Source of the DNA: Actinomadura sp. 6K520 | GTDB lineage: Bacteria; Actinomycetota; Actinomycetes; Streptosporangiales; Streptosporangiaceae | Assembly (NCBI RefSeq): GCF_004349245.1 | Contig: NZ_SMLC01000079.1 | Span: 1 to 32,165 of the forward strand | Direction of reading: 5' to 3' | Length of the DNA: 32,165 bases | In this document: in pieces, positions 7,212-14,592 of the stretch | How the letters are laid out: each line of letters opens with the position of its first letter | Numbering within the stretch: position 1 is the stretch's first letter | Notes under the pieces: model-generated | Database searches by the model: none | The model's input: only the letters and a program-made list of their open reading frames with translations | Told to the model about the DNA's origin: nothing | Program-made: the position numbers and the translations under genes

Positions 7212-7263
7212 AGTTGGCGTACGCCAACTGTGTCGTGTTCGCACCTGATGCAATACGACACAG
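7212..7263. promoter_or_regulatory. 18-bp palindrome plus inverted TGTCGTRTT pair
   Basis: AGTTGGCGTACGCCAACT (7212-7229) is a perfect palindrome. Next to it, CTGTGTCGTGTT (7228-7239) and AATACGACACAG (7252-7263) are inverted copies with one mismatch and a 12-nt spacer. The half-sites are the same word found in the 38-bp composite repeats. The oxidoreductase ATG is 27 nt downstream, so this could be its operator region; with the insertion sequence removed it would lie just upstream of the recombinase operon, so it could also be a recombination site. Confidence 0.6.
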
Positions 7264-7290
7264 AATCCGTGCGGGTAGCAAGATGGGACC

Positions 7291-8217
7291 ATGAGACTTC
7301 GGATCTTCACCGAGCCCCAGCAGGGGGCGAGTTACGAGACCCAGCTCGCGGTCGCCAAGGCGACGGAGGACCTCGGCTTCGACGCGTTCTTCCGCTCGGA
7401 CCACTTCGTCAAGATGGGCGACGTCTCGGGCGAGCCCGGCCCGACCGACTCCTGGATCACCCTGGGCGCGATCGCCCGGGAGACCAGCCGCATCAGGCTC
7501 GGCACGCTGGTGACGGCCGCGACGTTCCGCCACCCGGGACCGCTGGCGATCGCCGTCGCGCAGGTGGACCAGATGAGCGGCGGACGGGTCGACCTCGGCA
7601 TCGGGACGGGCTGGTTCGAGCAGGAGCACACCGCCTACGGCATTCCCTTCCCGAGCCTGGGGGAGCGGTTCGAGCGGCTGGAGGAGCAGGTCCGGATCCT
7701 CAACGGGCTGTGGAGGACGCCCGCCGGGGAGACGTTCGCGTTCAGCGGCGAGCACTACACGCTCGTCGAGTCGCCGGCGCTGCCCAAGCCCGCCCAGGCG
7801 GGCGGCCCGCCGATCATCCTCGGCGGGTTCGGCGCGAAGCGGACGCCGCGGCTGGCCGCCCGCTACGCCGACGAGTACAACGTCCCGTTCAAGCGGGTGG
7901 GGGAGACCGGCGAGGCGTTCGACCGGGTCCGCGCGGCGTGCGCCGACGCCGGGCGGGCCAGGCCGCCGGTCTGCTCCGCCGCGCAGGTCGTCTGCTGCGG
8001 CCGGGACGAGGCCGAGCTGCGGCGCCGCGCCGACGCCATCGGGCGGGACGTGCCGGAGCTGCGCGAGAACGGCCTCGCGGGCACGCCCGGCGAGCTGGTC
8101 GACAAGATCGGCCGGCTCGGCGAGCTCGGCGCCGAGCGCATCTACCTGCAGCTCCTCGACATGCACGACCTCGACCACCTGGAGCTGCTGGCCTCCGAGG
8201 TCCTCGCGAAGGTCTGA
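7291..8217 (+). CDS. LLM-class F420-dependent oxidoreductase
   Basis: 308 residues, a luciferase-like TIM barrel. Recognisable parts are the N-terminal strand 'MRLRIFTEP', 'GFDAFFRSDHF' (about 29-39), 'IRLGTLVTAATFRHPG' (about 70-85), 'GGRVDLGIGTGWFEQEH' (about 97-113) and 'PPIILGGFGAKRTPRLAARYADEYN' (about 172-196), the usual cofactor-binding elements of F420-dependent family members. It probably moves hydride between reduced F420 and a small substrate in the cytoplasm; the substrate is unknown. There is no Shine-Dalgarno sequence of quality, and CAAGAT lies 6 nt before the ATG, so the message may be leaderless. It stands alone, with no partner gene on the same strand. Confidence 0.88.
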   Translation: MRLRIFTEPQQGASYETQLAVAKATEDLGFDAFFRSDHFVKMGDVSGEPGPTDSWITLGAIARETSRIRLGTLVTAATFRHPGPLAIAVAQVDQMSGGRVDLGIGTGWFEQEHTAYGIPFPSLGERFERLEEQVRILNGLWRTPAGETFAFSGEHYTLVESPALPKPAQAGGPPIILGGFGAKRTPRLAARYADEYNVPFKRVGETGEAFDRVRAACADAGRARPPVCSAAQVVCCGRDEAELRRRADAIGRDVPELRENGLAGTPGELVDKIGRLGELGAERIYLQLLDMHDLDHLELLASEVLAKV

Positions 8218-8272
8218 CGCGGGTGCGGGCCCGCGGCGGTAACGTCCCGCCGCGGGCCGCCGCGCTCCGCCG

Positions 8273-9100
8273 CTAGGCGAACACGTGCTGGAACGCCGCG
8301 TGCCTGGGGGCGCCCTCGGCGGTGTCCCAGACCGCGAAGACGACGTGCTCGAAGCGGCCGGCGAACCGCCCGCCCGGACGCAGCTGCTCGGCGAACACCT
8401 CGGCCACCTCCGCCGGGTCGTTGCGGAAGACCCCGCAGCCCCAGGCGCCCAGGACCAGCCGCCCATGGCCGTTGGCCAGCGCGACGGCGAGGAGCTTGCG
8501 TGCGCGCAGGCTCAGCACGTCCGGTATGCGCGCCGCCTGCGCGGCGTCGCGGATCGCCCCGCGGTTGGGCGCGGGGGACGTCAGGAACGCGACCTCGTAC
8601 GGCTCCTCCAGCAGCCGCCCCGCGTCGTCGCGGAACACCGGTACGTGCGGCGAGTAGATCATGTGGTCGCTGTAGAGGAGGTCGCGCTGGGCGCGGTGGA
8701 AGTCGTAGTACTCCCTGGCCGAGCGCAGCGACTCGTACAGGCCGGACGAGCGGGCCAGCCCTTCCTCCTGGGCGTGCGCACCGTTCAGGAACCCGCCGCC
8801 CGGGTTCTTCGCGGACGCGAAGTTGAGCGCGAACGGGACCGTTCCCGGTGCGCGGAGCCGGTGCGCCGCGGCGAGGGTGGTCTCGCCGGTGACCTCGATC
8901 CGCGTGTCCGTCCCTGGGGCGGCGGGGAGGCGCTCCAGGAGGTCGTCCAGCTCGTCCGGCCGGTACAGGACGGTGCCCTGCACGGCTCGCGCCAGGCTCT
9001 CGGCGATCGACACGGTGCGTCCGGAGGGCGCCGGGTAGTCGCCGCGTTCAAGGATGGCCACGGTCTCCTGCGCGGTCATCCGACGGGGATGTCTGCTCAT
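8273..9100 (-). CDS. TIGR02452-family macrodomain protein (bacterial PARG-like)
   Basis: 275 residues. The family signature is clear: 'NFASAKNPGGGFLNGAHAQEE' spans about residues 93-113, with the Gly-Gly-Gly loop at 101-103 and the two catalytic-type glutamates in QEE (111-113). Later come 'DHMIYSPHVPVFRDD' and 'LGAWGCGVFRNDP', also conserved. Proteins of this fold hydrolyse poly(ADP-ribose) or bind ADP-ribose derivatives. It is divergent from hen1-pnkp with 107 bp between starts, so ADP-ribose metabolism and RNA repair may share a control region. The start at 9100 or 9079 is uncertain because neither has a strong ribosome site. Confidence 0.88.
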   Translation of the reverse strand: MSRHPRRMTAQETVAILERGDYPAPSGRTVSIAESLARAVQGTVLYRPDELDDLLERLPAAPGTDTRIEVTGETTLAAAHRLRAPGTVPFALNFASAKNPGGGFLNGAHAQEEGLARSSGLYESLRSAREYYDFHRAQRDLLYSDHMIYSPHVPVFRDDAGRLLEEPYEVAFLTSPAPNRGAIRDAAQAARIPDVLSLRARKLLAVALANGHGRLVLGAWGCGVFRNDPAEVAEVFAEQLRPGGRFAGRFEHVVFAVWDTAEGAPRHAAFQHVFA

Positions 9101-9207
9101 ATCGCTACAAAGTGTCTCGGCGCCTGGAATGGCGCCGCAAACCGTTTTCGTAATGATCCGCCGGAAAACGGATGGGGAGATCCGGCGCGGTCCGCCAGAC
9201 TCGGGGG
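9101..9207. promoter_or_regulatory. divergent control region between PARG-like gene and hen1
   Basis: Holds two dyads: GGCGCC-N6-GGCGCC (9119-9136) and CCGTTTTC (9142-9149) with GAAAACGG (9164-9171), a perfect 8-bp inverted repeat with a 14-nt spacer. The second is a plausible binding site for a shared regulator. No convincing -35/-10 pair was found. Confidence 0.45.
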
Positions 9208-10617
9208 GTGCTACTGACGATCAACACCCGGATGAGCCGGGCGACGGACCTGGGGTTCCTCCTGCACAAGCACCCCGACCGGGTGCAGCGGTTCGAGCAG
9301 TCCTTCGGCACGGCGCACGTCTTCTACCCCGACGCGGACGACGGGCAGTGCACGGCGGCACTGCTGCTGGACGTCGATCCGGTCAAGCTCGTGCGCACGC
9401 GCGGAAGAGGCACCCCGGACTTCTCCCTCGGCCAGTACGTGAACGACCGCCCGTACGCGGCTTCGTCGCTGCTGGCGTCCGCGATGGCGAACGTGTTCCG
9501 CACTGCCATGCGCGGCCGATGTGACCCGCGCCCCGAACTGGCGGAGACACCGATCCCGCTGGAGATCGTCCTGCCGGCCCTTCCGTGCCGCGGCGGGGCC
9601 GCGCAGGCCGGGCGGTTCTTCGGGCCGCTGGGATGGGAGGTGTCGGCCGTGCCCGTCCCGCTCGATCCGGAGTTCGCCGAGTGGGGCGACTCCCGGTACG
9701 TGACGCTCACGCTCACCGGGACGCTGCGCCTTGCCGACGCGCTGAACCAGCTGTACGTGCTGCTGCCCGTCCTGGACGACGCCAAGCACTACTGGATGGC
9801 CCCCGACGAGGTGGACAAACTCATCCGGGCGGGGGAGGGCTGGCTGGCCTCCCACCCCGACCGCGCGGCCATCACCCGCCGCTACCTCGCCAACCGGCGC
9901 GGTCTGGTGCGCACCGCGCTGGGGCGCCTCGCCGACGCCGAGGACGCGACCGAGGAGGCCCTCGACCCCGCCGAGGTGGAGGAGGAGCCGCCGCCGGAGG
10001 CGGACGAGAAGTCCGTCTCGCTGGCCGAACACCGTCTCCAAGCGGTCGTGCAAGCGCTGCGCGACGAGAACGCCCGGCGCGTCATCGACCTTGGGTGCGG
10101 CTCCGGGAAACTGATCTCCCGGCTGGCGAAGGACGACTTCTTCAGTGAGATCTCCGGCGCCGACGTCTCGCACCGGGCGCTGAGCCACGCGTGGCGGCGG
10201 CTCGGCTGGGACAAGCGGCCGCGCCGCGAGAACGACCGTGTCACGGACGTCTTCCAGGGCGCGCTCACCTATGCCGACGCGCGGTTCCGCGGCTACGAGG
10301 CGGCCGTGCTGATGGAGGTCGTCGAGCACATCGACCCGCCGCGCCTCGGCGCGGTGGAGCGGGTCGTGTTCGGGCACGCCTCGCCCCGCGTGGTGGTGGT
10401 GACGACCCCGAACGCCGAGTACAACGTCCGGTACGAGGGGCTCGCGCACGGGGCGATGCGTCACCCCGACCACCGGTTCGAGTGGACGCGGGCCGAGTTC
10501 CGCGCGTGGGCCGACCGCGTCGCCGCCGCGCACGGCTACCGCGTCCGCCATGTTCCCGTCGGCGCCGGCGACCCCGAGGTCGGCGCGCCGACGCAGCTGG
10601 GGGTGTTCACCCGATGA
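9208..10617 (+). CDS. hen1: 3'-terminal RNA ribose 2'-O-methyltransferase Hen1
   Basis: 469 residues. The N-terminal half ('ATDLGFLLHKHPDRVQRFEQSFGTAHVFYP') is the domain that binds the Pnkp ligase; the C-terminal half is a SAM-dependent methyltransferase with 'VIDLGCGSGKLISRL' (motif I, from about residue 292), the metal-binding 'MEVVEHID' (about 367-374) and 'VVVTTPNAEYNV'. It methylates the 2'-OH at the broken RNA 3' end before sealing, so the repaired RNA resists a second cut. GTG at 9208 is chosen because it gives the family N-terminus and follows a GGGGG ribosome site; a frame from 9172 adds 12 unrelated residues. The stop overlaps the pnkp ATG (ATGA). Confidence 0.95.
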   Translation: MLLTINTRMSRATDLGFLLHKHPDRVQRFEQSFGTAHVFYPDADDGQCTAALLLDVDPVKLVRTRGRGTPDFSLGQYVNDRPYAASSLLASAMANVFRTAMRGRCDPRPELAETPIPLEIVLPALPCRGGAAQAGRFFGPLGWEVSAVPVPLDPEFAEWGDSRYVTLTLTGTLRLADALNQLYVLLPVLDDAKHYWMAPDEVDKLIRAGEGWLASHPDRAAITRRYLANRRGLVRTALGRLADAEDATEEALDPAEVEEEPPPEADEKSVSLAEHRLQAVVQALRDENARRVIDLGCGSGKLISRLAKDDFFSEISGADVSHRALSHAWRRLGWDKRPRRENDRVTDVFQGALTYADARFRGYEAAVLMEVVEHIDPPRLGAVERVVFGHASPRVVVVTTPNAEYNVRYEGLAHGAMRHPDHRFEWTRAEFRAWADRVAAAHGYRVRHVPVGAGDPEVGAPTQLGVFTR

Positions 10618-13166
10618 CCGAGATCCGCGTTCCCGACATGGGGCTCGTCGTGCTGGTCGGCGTGACCGGCTCGGGCAAGTCGCACTTCGCGCGCAGGCAC
10701 TTCAAGCCCACGCAGGTGGTGTCCTCCGACTACTGCCGCGGTGTCGTGTCGGACGACGAGAACGACCAGTCCGCGACCGGGGACGCGTTCGACCTGCTGC
10801 ACTACATCGTGGCCAAGCGGCTGCGGCGCGGCCTGCTCACCGTCGTCGACGCGACCAACGTGCAGAGCAAGGCGCGGCAGTCGCTGCTCCAGATCGCCAA
10901 GGACCACGACGTCCGGGCGGTCGCGATCGTGCTGGACGTCCCCGAGGGCGTCGCCGCGGAACGCAACGCCGCCCGCCCGGACCGGGACATGCCCGCCCAC
11001 GTCATCCCGCGGCAGCGGCGCGAGCTGCGGCGCGGGATGCGGACGCTGGAGCGCGAGTTCCGCCGCGTCCACGTGCTGCGCGGCGTCGCGGAGATCGACG
11101 CCGCGACCGTCGCCTACGAGAAGGCGTGGAACGACCGGCGCGAGCTGACCGGCCCGTTCGACATCGTCGGCGACGTCCACGGCTGCCGCGCGGAGCTGGA
11201 GGACCTGCTCACCGGCCTCGGCTACGAGATCGAGCGGGACGCGGCGGGACGCGCCGCCGGGGCGAACCACCCCGGCGGGCGGACCGCGGTGTTCGTGGGG
11301 GACCTCGTCGACCGCGGACCCGACTCGCCGGGCGTGCTGCGCCTCGTCATGGGCATGGTCGCCGCCGGCGCCGCGCTCTGCGTCTCCGGCAACCACGAGG
11401 CGAAGCTCGTGCGCGCCCTCCGCGGACGCAAGGTGCGCCGCACGCACGGGCTCGCCGAGTCGATGGAGCAGCTCTCCGCCGAGGCGGAGGACTTCCGCGA
11501 CGGCGCGCTGCGCTTCATGGACGGGCTGATCAGCCACTACGTCCTGGACGGCGGACGCCTCGTCGTGGCCCACGCCGGGCTGAAGGAGGCGTACCACGGT
11601 CGTGCGTCCGGACGGGTCCGGTCGTTCGCGCTCTATGGCGAGACCACAGGGGAGACCGACGAGTACGGGCTGCCCGTCCGGTACCCGTGGGCGCGTGACT
11701 ACCGGGGCAAGGCCATGGTCGTGTACGGGCACACGCCCGTCCCAGAAGCGGAATGGGTCAACAACACGATCTGCCTGGACACCGGCGTGGTGTTCGGCGG
11801 GAAGCTGACCGCGCTGCGCTATCCCGAGCGGGAGTTGGTGTCCGTCCCCGCGCGGAAGGTCTGGTACGAGCCGGTGCGCCCGCTGGACGCCCCGGCCGGG
11901 GCCGGCATCAACCACCGGGAGAACGACGTCCTCAACATCGAGGACGTGCTCGGCAACCAGGGGGTCGAGACCCGGCTGATGGGCCGCGTCGCCGTCCGCG
12001 AGGAGAACGCGCTGGCCGCGCTGGAGGTGATGAGCCGCTTCGCCGTGGACCCGCGCTGGCTCGTCTACCTGCCGCCCACCATGGCGCCCGCCGCCACGTC
12101 GTCGCTGCCCGGATACCTGGAGCACCCGGCCGAGGCCCTCGCCGCGTACCGGGACAGCGGCGTCGTCCGAGTGGTGTGCGAGGAGAAGCACATGGGTTCG
12201 CGGGCCGTGGCCGTCGTGTGCCGCGACGCGTCGGTGGCCGCCCGCCGGTTCGGCGTGCCGGACGGGACGACCGGCGCCCTGTACACCCGCACGGGCCGCT
12301 CCTTCTTCCGCGACCCGTCCCGGACGGCGGAGGTGCTGGACCGGCTCCGCGCGGCGATCGGCGCCGCCGGCCTCTGGGACGAGCTGGACACCGGATGGCT
12401 CGTCATCGACGCCGAGCTGATGCCGTGGTCGGCCAAGGCCATGGACCTCATCCGCACGCAGTACGCGGCGACCGGCGCCGCGGCCCGCGCGGCCCTGCCG
12501 ATGGCGTCCGGTGTCCTCGCGCGCGCGGACGGACGCGGCCTCGACCTCGGGGACCTCCGCGAGCGCATCGACCGGCGCGCCGCGAACGCGGCACGCTTCC
12601 GCGACGCCTACGCGCGGTACTGCTGGCCGGTGGACGGCCTGAACGGGCTGCGCCTCGCGCCGTTCCAGATCCTCGCGGGGGAGGGCCGCTCCTGGGCCGC
12701 CGAGCGCGACCACGGGTGGCACATGGCCGTGGCGGAGCGGCTGGCGGACAACGACCCGAGCGGGCTCGTGCGGCGGACGGCCTCGATGACCGCCGACCTG
12801 CACTCGGCCGAGTCCGAGGCCGCCGTCACCGGCTGGTGGGAGAAGCTCACCGCCGGCGGCGGCGAAGGCATGGTCGTCAAGCCGCTGGGCCCGCTCCCGG
12901 AGGACCGGCGGGTCCAGCCCGGCGTCAAGTGCCGCGGCCCGGAGTACCTGCGCATCATCTACGGCCCGGACTACGCCGAGCCCGCGAACCTCGAACGGCT
13001 GCGGGGCAGGTCGCTCGGCCGCAAGCGGTCGCTGGCGATGCGGGAGCACGCGCTCGGCGTCGAGGCGCTCGACCGGCTCACCGGCGGTGAACCCCTGTGG
13101 CGGGTCCACCAGGCCGTCTTCGCCGTCCTCGCGCTGGAATCCGAGCCCGTCGACCCGCGCCTCTGA
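10614..13166 (+). CDS. pnkp: polynucleotide kinase-phosphatase/RNA ligase Pnkp
   Basis: 850 residues in the known three-module order. The kinase module has P-loop 'GVTGSGKS' (16-23). The metallophosphatase module has 'GDVHGC' (186-191), 'GDLVDRG' (229-235) and 'GNHE' (259-262). The C-terminal ligase/adenylyltransferase module has 'EEKHMGSRA' with the nucleotidylated Lys at about 525 and 'EGMVVKPLG' near 770. It heals 5'-OH and 2',3'-cyclic phosphate ends and, with Hen1, seals cleaved RNA, classically tRNAs cut by ribotoxins. The start at 10614 is fixed by the ATGA overlap with hen1; the frame is open further upstream but inside hen1. Length is close to the well-studied Clostridium thermocellum enzyme. 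Confidence 0.96.
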   Translation: MTEIRVPDMGLVVLVGVTGSGKSHFARRHFKPTQVVSSDYCRGVVSDDENDQSATGDAFDLLHYIVAKRLRRGLLTVVDATNVQSKARQSLLQIAKDHDVRAVAIVLDVPEGVAAERNAARPDRDMPAHVIPRQRRELRRGMRTLEREFRRVHVLRGVAEIDAATVAYEKAWNDRRELTGPFDIVGDVHGCRAELEDLLTGLGYEIERDAAGRAAGANHPGGRTAVFVGDLVDRGPDSPGVLRLVMGMVAAGAALCVSGNHEAKLVRALRGRKVRRTHGLAESMEQLSAEAEDFRDGALRFMDGLISHYVLDGGRLVVAHAGLKEAYHGRASGRVRSFALYGETTGETDEYGLPVRYPWARDYRGKAMVVYGHTPVPEAEWVNNTICLDTGVVFGGKLTALRYPERELVSVPARKVWYEPVRPLDAPAGAGINHRENDVLNIEDVLGNQGVETRLMGRVAVREENALAALEVMSRFAVDPRWLVYLPPTMAPAATSSLPGYLEHPAEALAAYRDSGVVRVVCEEKHMGSRAVAVVCRDASVAARRFGVPDGTTGALYTRTGRSFFRDPSRTAEVLDRLRAAIGAAGLWDELDTGWLVIDAELMPWSAKAMDLIRTQYAATGAAARAALPMASGVLARADGRGLDLGDLRERIDRRAANAARFRDAYARYCWPVDGLNGLRLAPFQILAGEGRSWAAERDHGWHMAVAERLADNDPSGLVRRTASMTADLHSAESEAAVTGWWEKLTAGGGEGMVVKPLGPLPEDRRVQPGVKCRGPEYLRIIYGPDYAEPANLERLRGRSLGRKRSLAMREHALGVEALDRLTGGEPLWRVHQAVFAVLALESEPVDPRL

Positions 13167-13198
13167 GGACCCGGACCTCCGGAAGGACTCAACGCATA

Positions 13199-13235
13199 CG
13201 GCCCGCCGCCTGGGGACTCCCGAGGGGGCGGGCCG
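13199..13235 (+). terminator. GC-rich hairpin after pnkp
   Basis: CGGCCCGCC (13199-13207) pairs perfectly with GGCGGGCCG (13227-13235), 19-nt loop, 33 nt after the pnkp stop. There is no U-tract, as is usual for actinomycete hairpin terminators. It may serve both pnkp and the converging gene at 13285. Confidence 0.5.
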
Positions 13236-13284
13236 CGCAGGGCCGTTGCCCGGCCGGCTCAGCGAAGCGGCTCAGAAAAGCGGC

Positions 13285-13560
13285 TCAGGTCGAGAAGAGC
13301 ATGTGGAACACGCCCGGCTGACGGCGGTGGCCATGGTGCCCCCCGTGGTGATGGTGGTGCACCGCCGGAGTGGGGGCGCCCGCGCCCCATCCCGGTGCCG
13401 CGGCGGGCGGCGGCGCCGCCCGGTACTGCGACTCCATCTGGGCCAGGGCCTCGAGCTCGCCGTAGTCGAGGAAGATCCCCCGGCAGCTGTCACATTGTTC
13501 GATGTGGACGCCGCTGCGGGTGTAGGTCCGCATCACGCCACGACACTTTGGGCAGTGCAT
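13285..13560 (-). CDS. small zf-TFIIB-type zinc-ribbon protein with His-rich tail
   Basis: 91 residues. The zinc ribbon is 'CPKC' at 3-6 and 'CDSC' at about 23-26, followed by 'RGIFLDYGELEAL', the pattern of the bacterial TFIIB-like zinc-finger family. A Pro/Ala linker leads to a tail with five consecutive His and further HH pairs (about 69-80), then 'FHMLFST'. The His-rich stretch might bind metal. A GGAAGGA ribosome site lies about 10 nt before the ATG. It converges on pnkp and has no evident operon partner. Confidence 0.8.
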   Translation of the reverse strand: MHCPKCRGVMRTYTRSGVHIEQCDSCRGIFLDYGELEALAQMESQYRAAPPPAAAPGWGAGAPTPAVHHHHHGGHHGHRRQPGVFHMLFST

Positions 13561-13627
13561 CGCCTTGTCATCCTTCCGGTATGGATCCCCAGGTAGAGGC
13601 TAAATGTAGGGCAGGTTTCGCGCCACG

Positions 13628-14572
13628 TCATGCCGTGTCCCCCGCCGCGGATATTCTCGCGCAGGCGTCGACCACCGCCTGCTCCGCTTCGTCGAGCGGC
13701 CGATCTTCCCTTCTGGCGGATATGACGCACGTGGCGGCTATCTGGATCGCAAGACTTCGCGCCGGTATGTCCAGATTCCCCCATGGATCGCCGCAGGCCG
13801 GCACGGCCGGGCCGCCCGCCGCCTGGTACGCGCCCAGGAAACGGCTCCAGTCCTCCGGCGGCAGGACGCCCGCGGAGTAGAGCGCCGCGGGCCGGGCCAG
13901 GTCCCAGGCGGGGTCGCCTCTGCCGAGGTCCTCGATGTCGATGAGCCGCCACCGCCCGTCCGCGGCGCGGACCATCTGGCCGAGATGCCAGTCCCCGTGG
14001 ATGAGGCGTTCCGCCGTACCGGGCGGCTCCGCGCACTCCCCGCGTATCCAGGCGGGGAGGGTCGCGAACGCCCGGCGCACCGCGTCCTCGGCGGGCCCGT
14101 CGCCCAGCCGCGAGACCAGGCGCGCCACGCGGGCGGGACGTCCCCAGGACGGCGCGCCGGACGGAACCGCCGCCGAGTGAAGCACCGCCAGGAGGCGTGC
14201 CCCCGCCTCCCAGGGGAGGTCTCCCCGCGGGTCCACCGGCTCACCGAACGGGGAGACCGTGACCGTCCGGCCGTCCACGCTCAGCGGACGCCCCAGCGGC
14301 CCGATCACGACGCGCGGCAGGGTGCCCGCCAGCCGTATCCGCTCCAGGAAGCGCGGCCCGTGGTCGCGGTCGGCCTGGTGCGCCTTCACCACCACGTCCC
14401 CGACGCGGACCACCAGCACACCGTGCCGGTCGTACAGCGTCACCCCCTCCGCGGCCGCCCCCTCGGCGGGAGGCGGGGACGGTGCGGCGCCGGCCGCGCC
14501 GCGCCCGATCTCGACGAGCCGGGCGAACAGCTCCGGCTGGACGGTCTGGATGTGCACCCGCCCAGTAAACAC
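13628..14572 (-). CDS. phosphotransferase of the aminoglycoside phosphotransferase (APH) fold
   Basis: 314 residues. The catalytic loop is 'LIHGDWHLGQM' (about residues 189-199) and the metal-binding loop is 'LIDIEDLGRGDPAWDLARP' (about 209-227), the Brenner and DFG-equivalent motifs of this fold. The N-terminal lobe has 'GVLVVRVGDVVVKAHQ', with the ATP-contacting Lys. Members phosphorylate small molecules, from antibiotics to choline or homoserine; nothing here indicates resistance. GTG at 14572 is the longest start; GTG at 14557 gives a slightly shorter protein. It lies 20 bp downstream of the acyl-CoA synthetase gene on the same strand, so the two may be cotranscribed. Confidence 0.85.
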   Translation of the reverse strand: MFTGRVHIQTVQPELFARLVEIGRGAAGAAPSPPPAEGAAAEGVTLYDRHGVLVVRVGDVVVKAHQADRDHGPRFLERIRLAGTLPRVVIGPLGRPLSVDGRTVTVSPFGEPVDPRGDLPWEAGARLLAVLHSAAVPSGAPSWGRPARVARLVSRLGDGPAEDAVRRAFATLPAWIRGECAEPPGTAERLIHGDWHLGQMVRAADGRWRLIDIEDLGRGDPAWDLARPAALYSAGVLPPEDWSRFLGAYQAAGGPAVPACGDPWGNLDIPARSLAIQIAATCVISARREDRPLDEAEQAVVDACARISAAGDTA

Positions 14573-14592
14573 CCGGCGCGGGCGGCGCCCGG

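Noticed and set aside
10536..13109. Very long open frame on the - strand opposite pnkp
   Set aside because: Composition is that of an antisense shadow in GC-rich DNA; the + strand encodes a clear Pnkp with all motifs.
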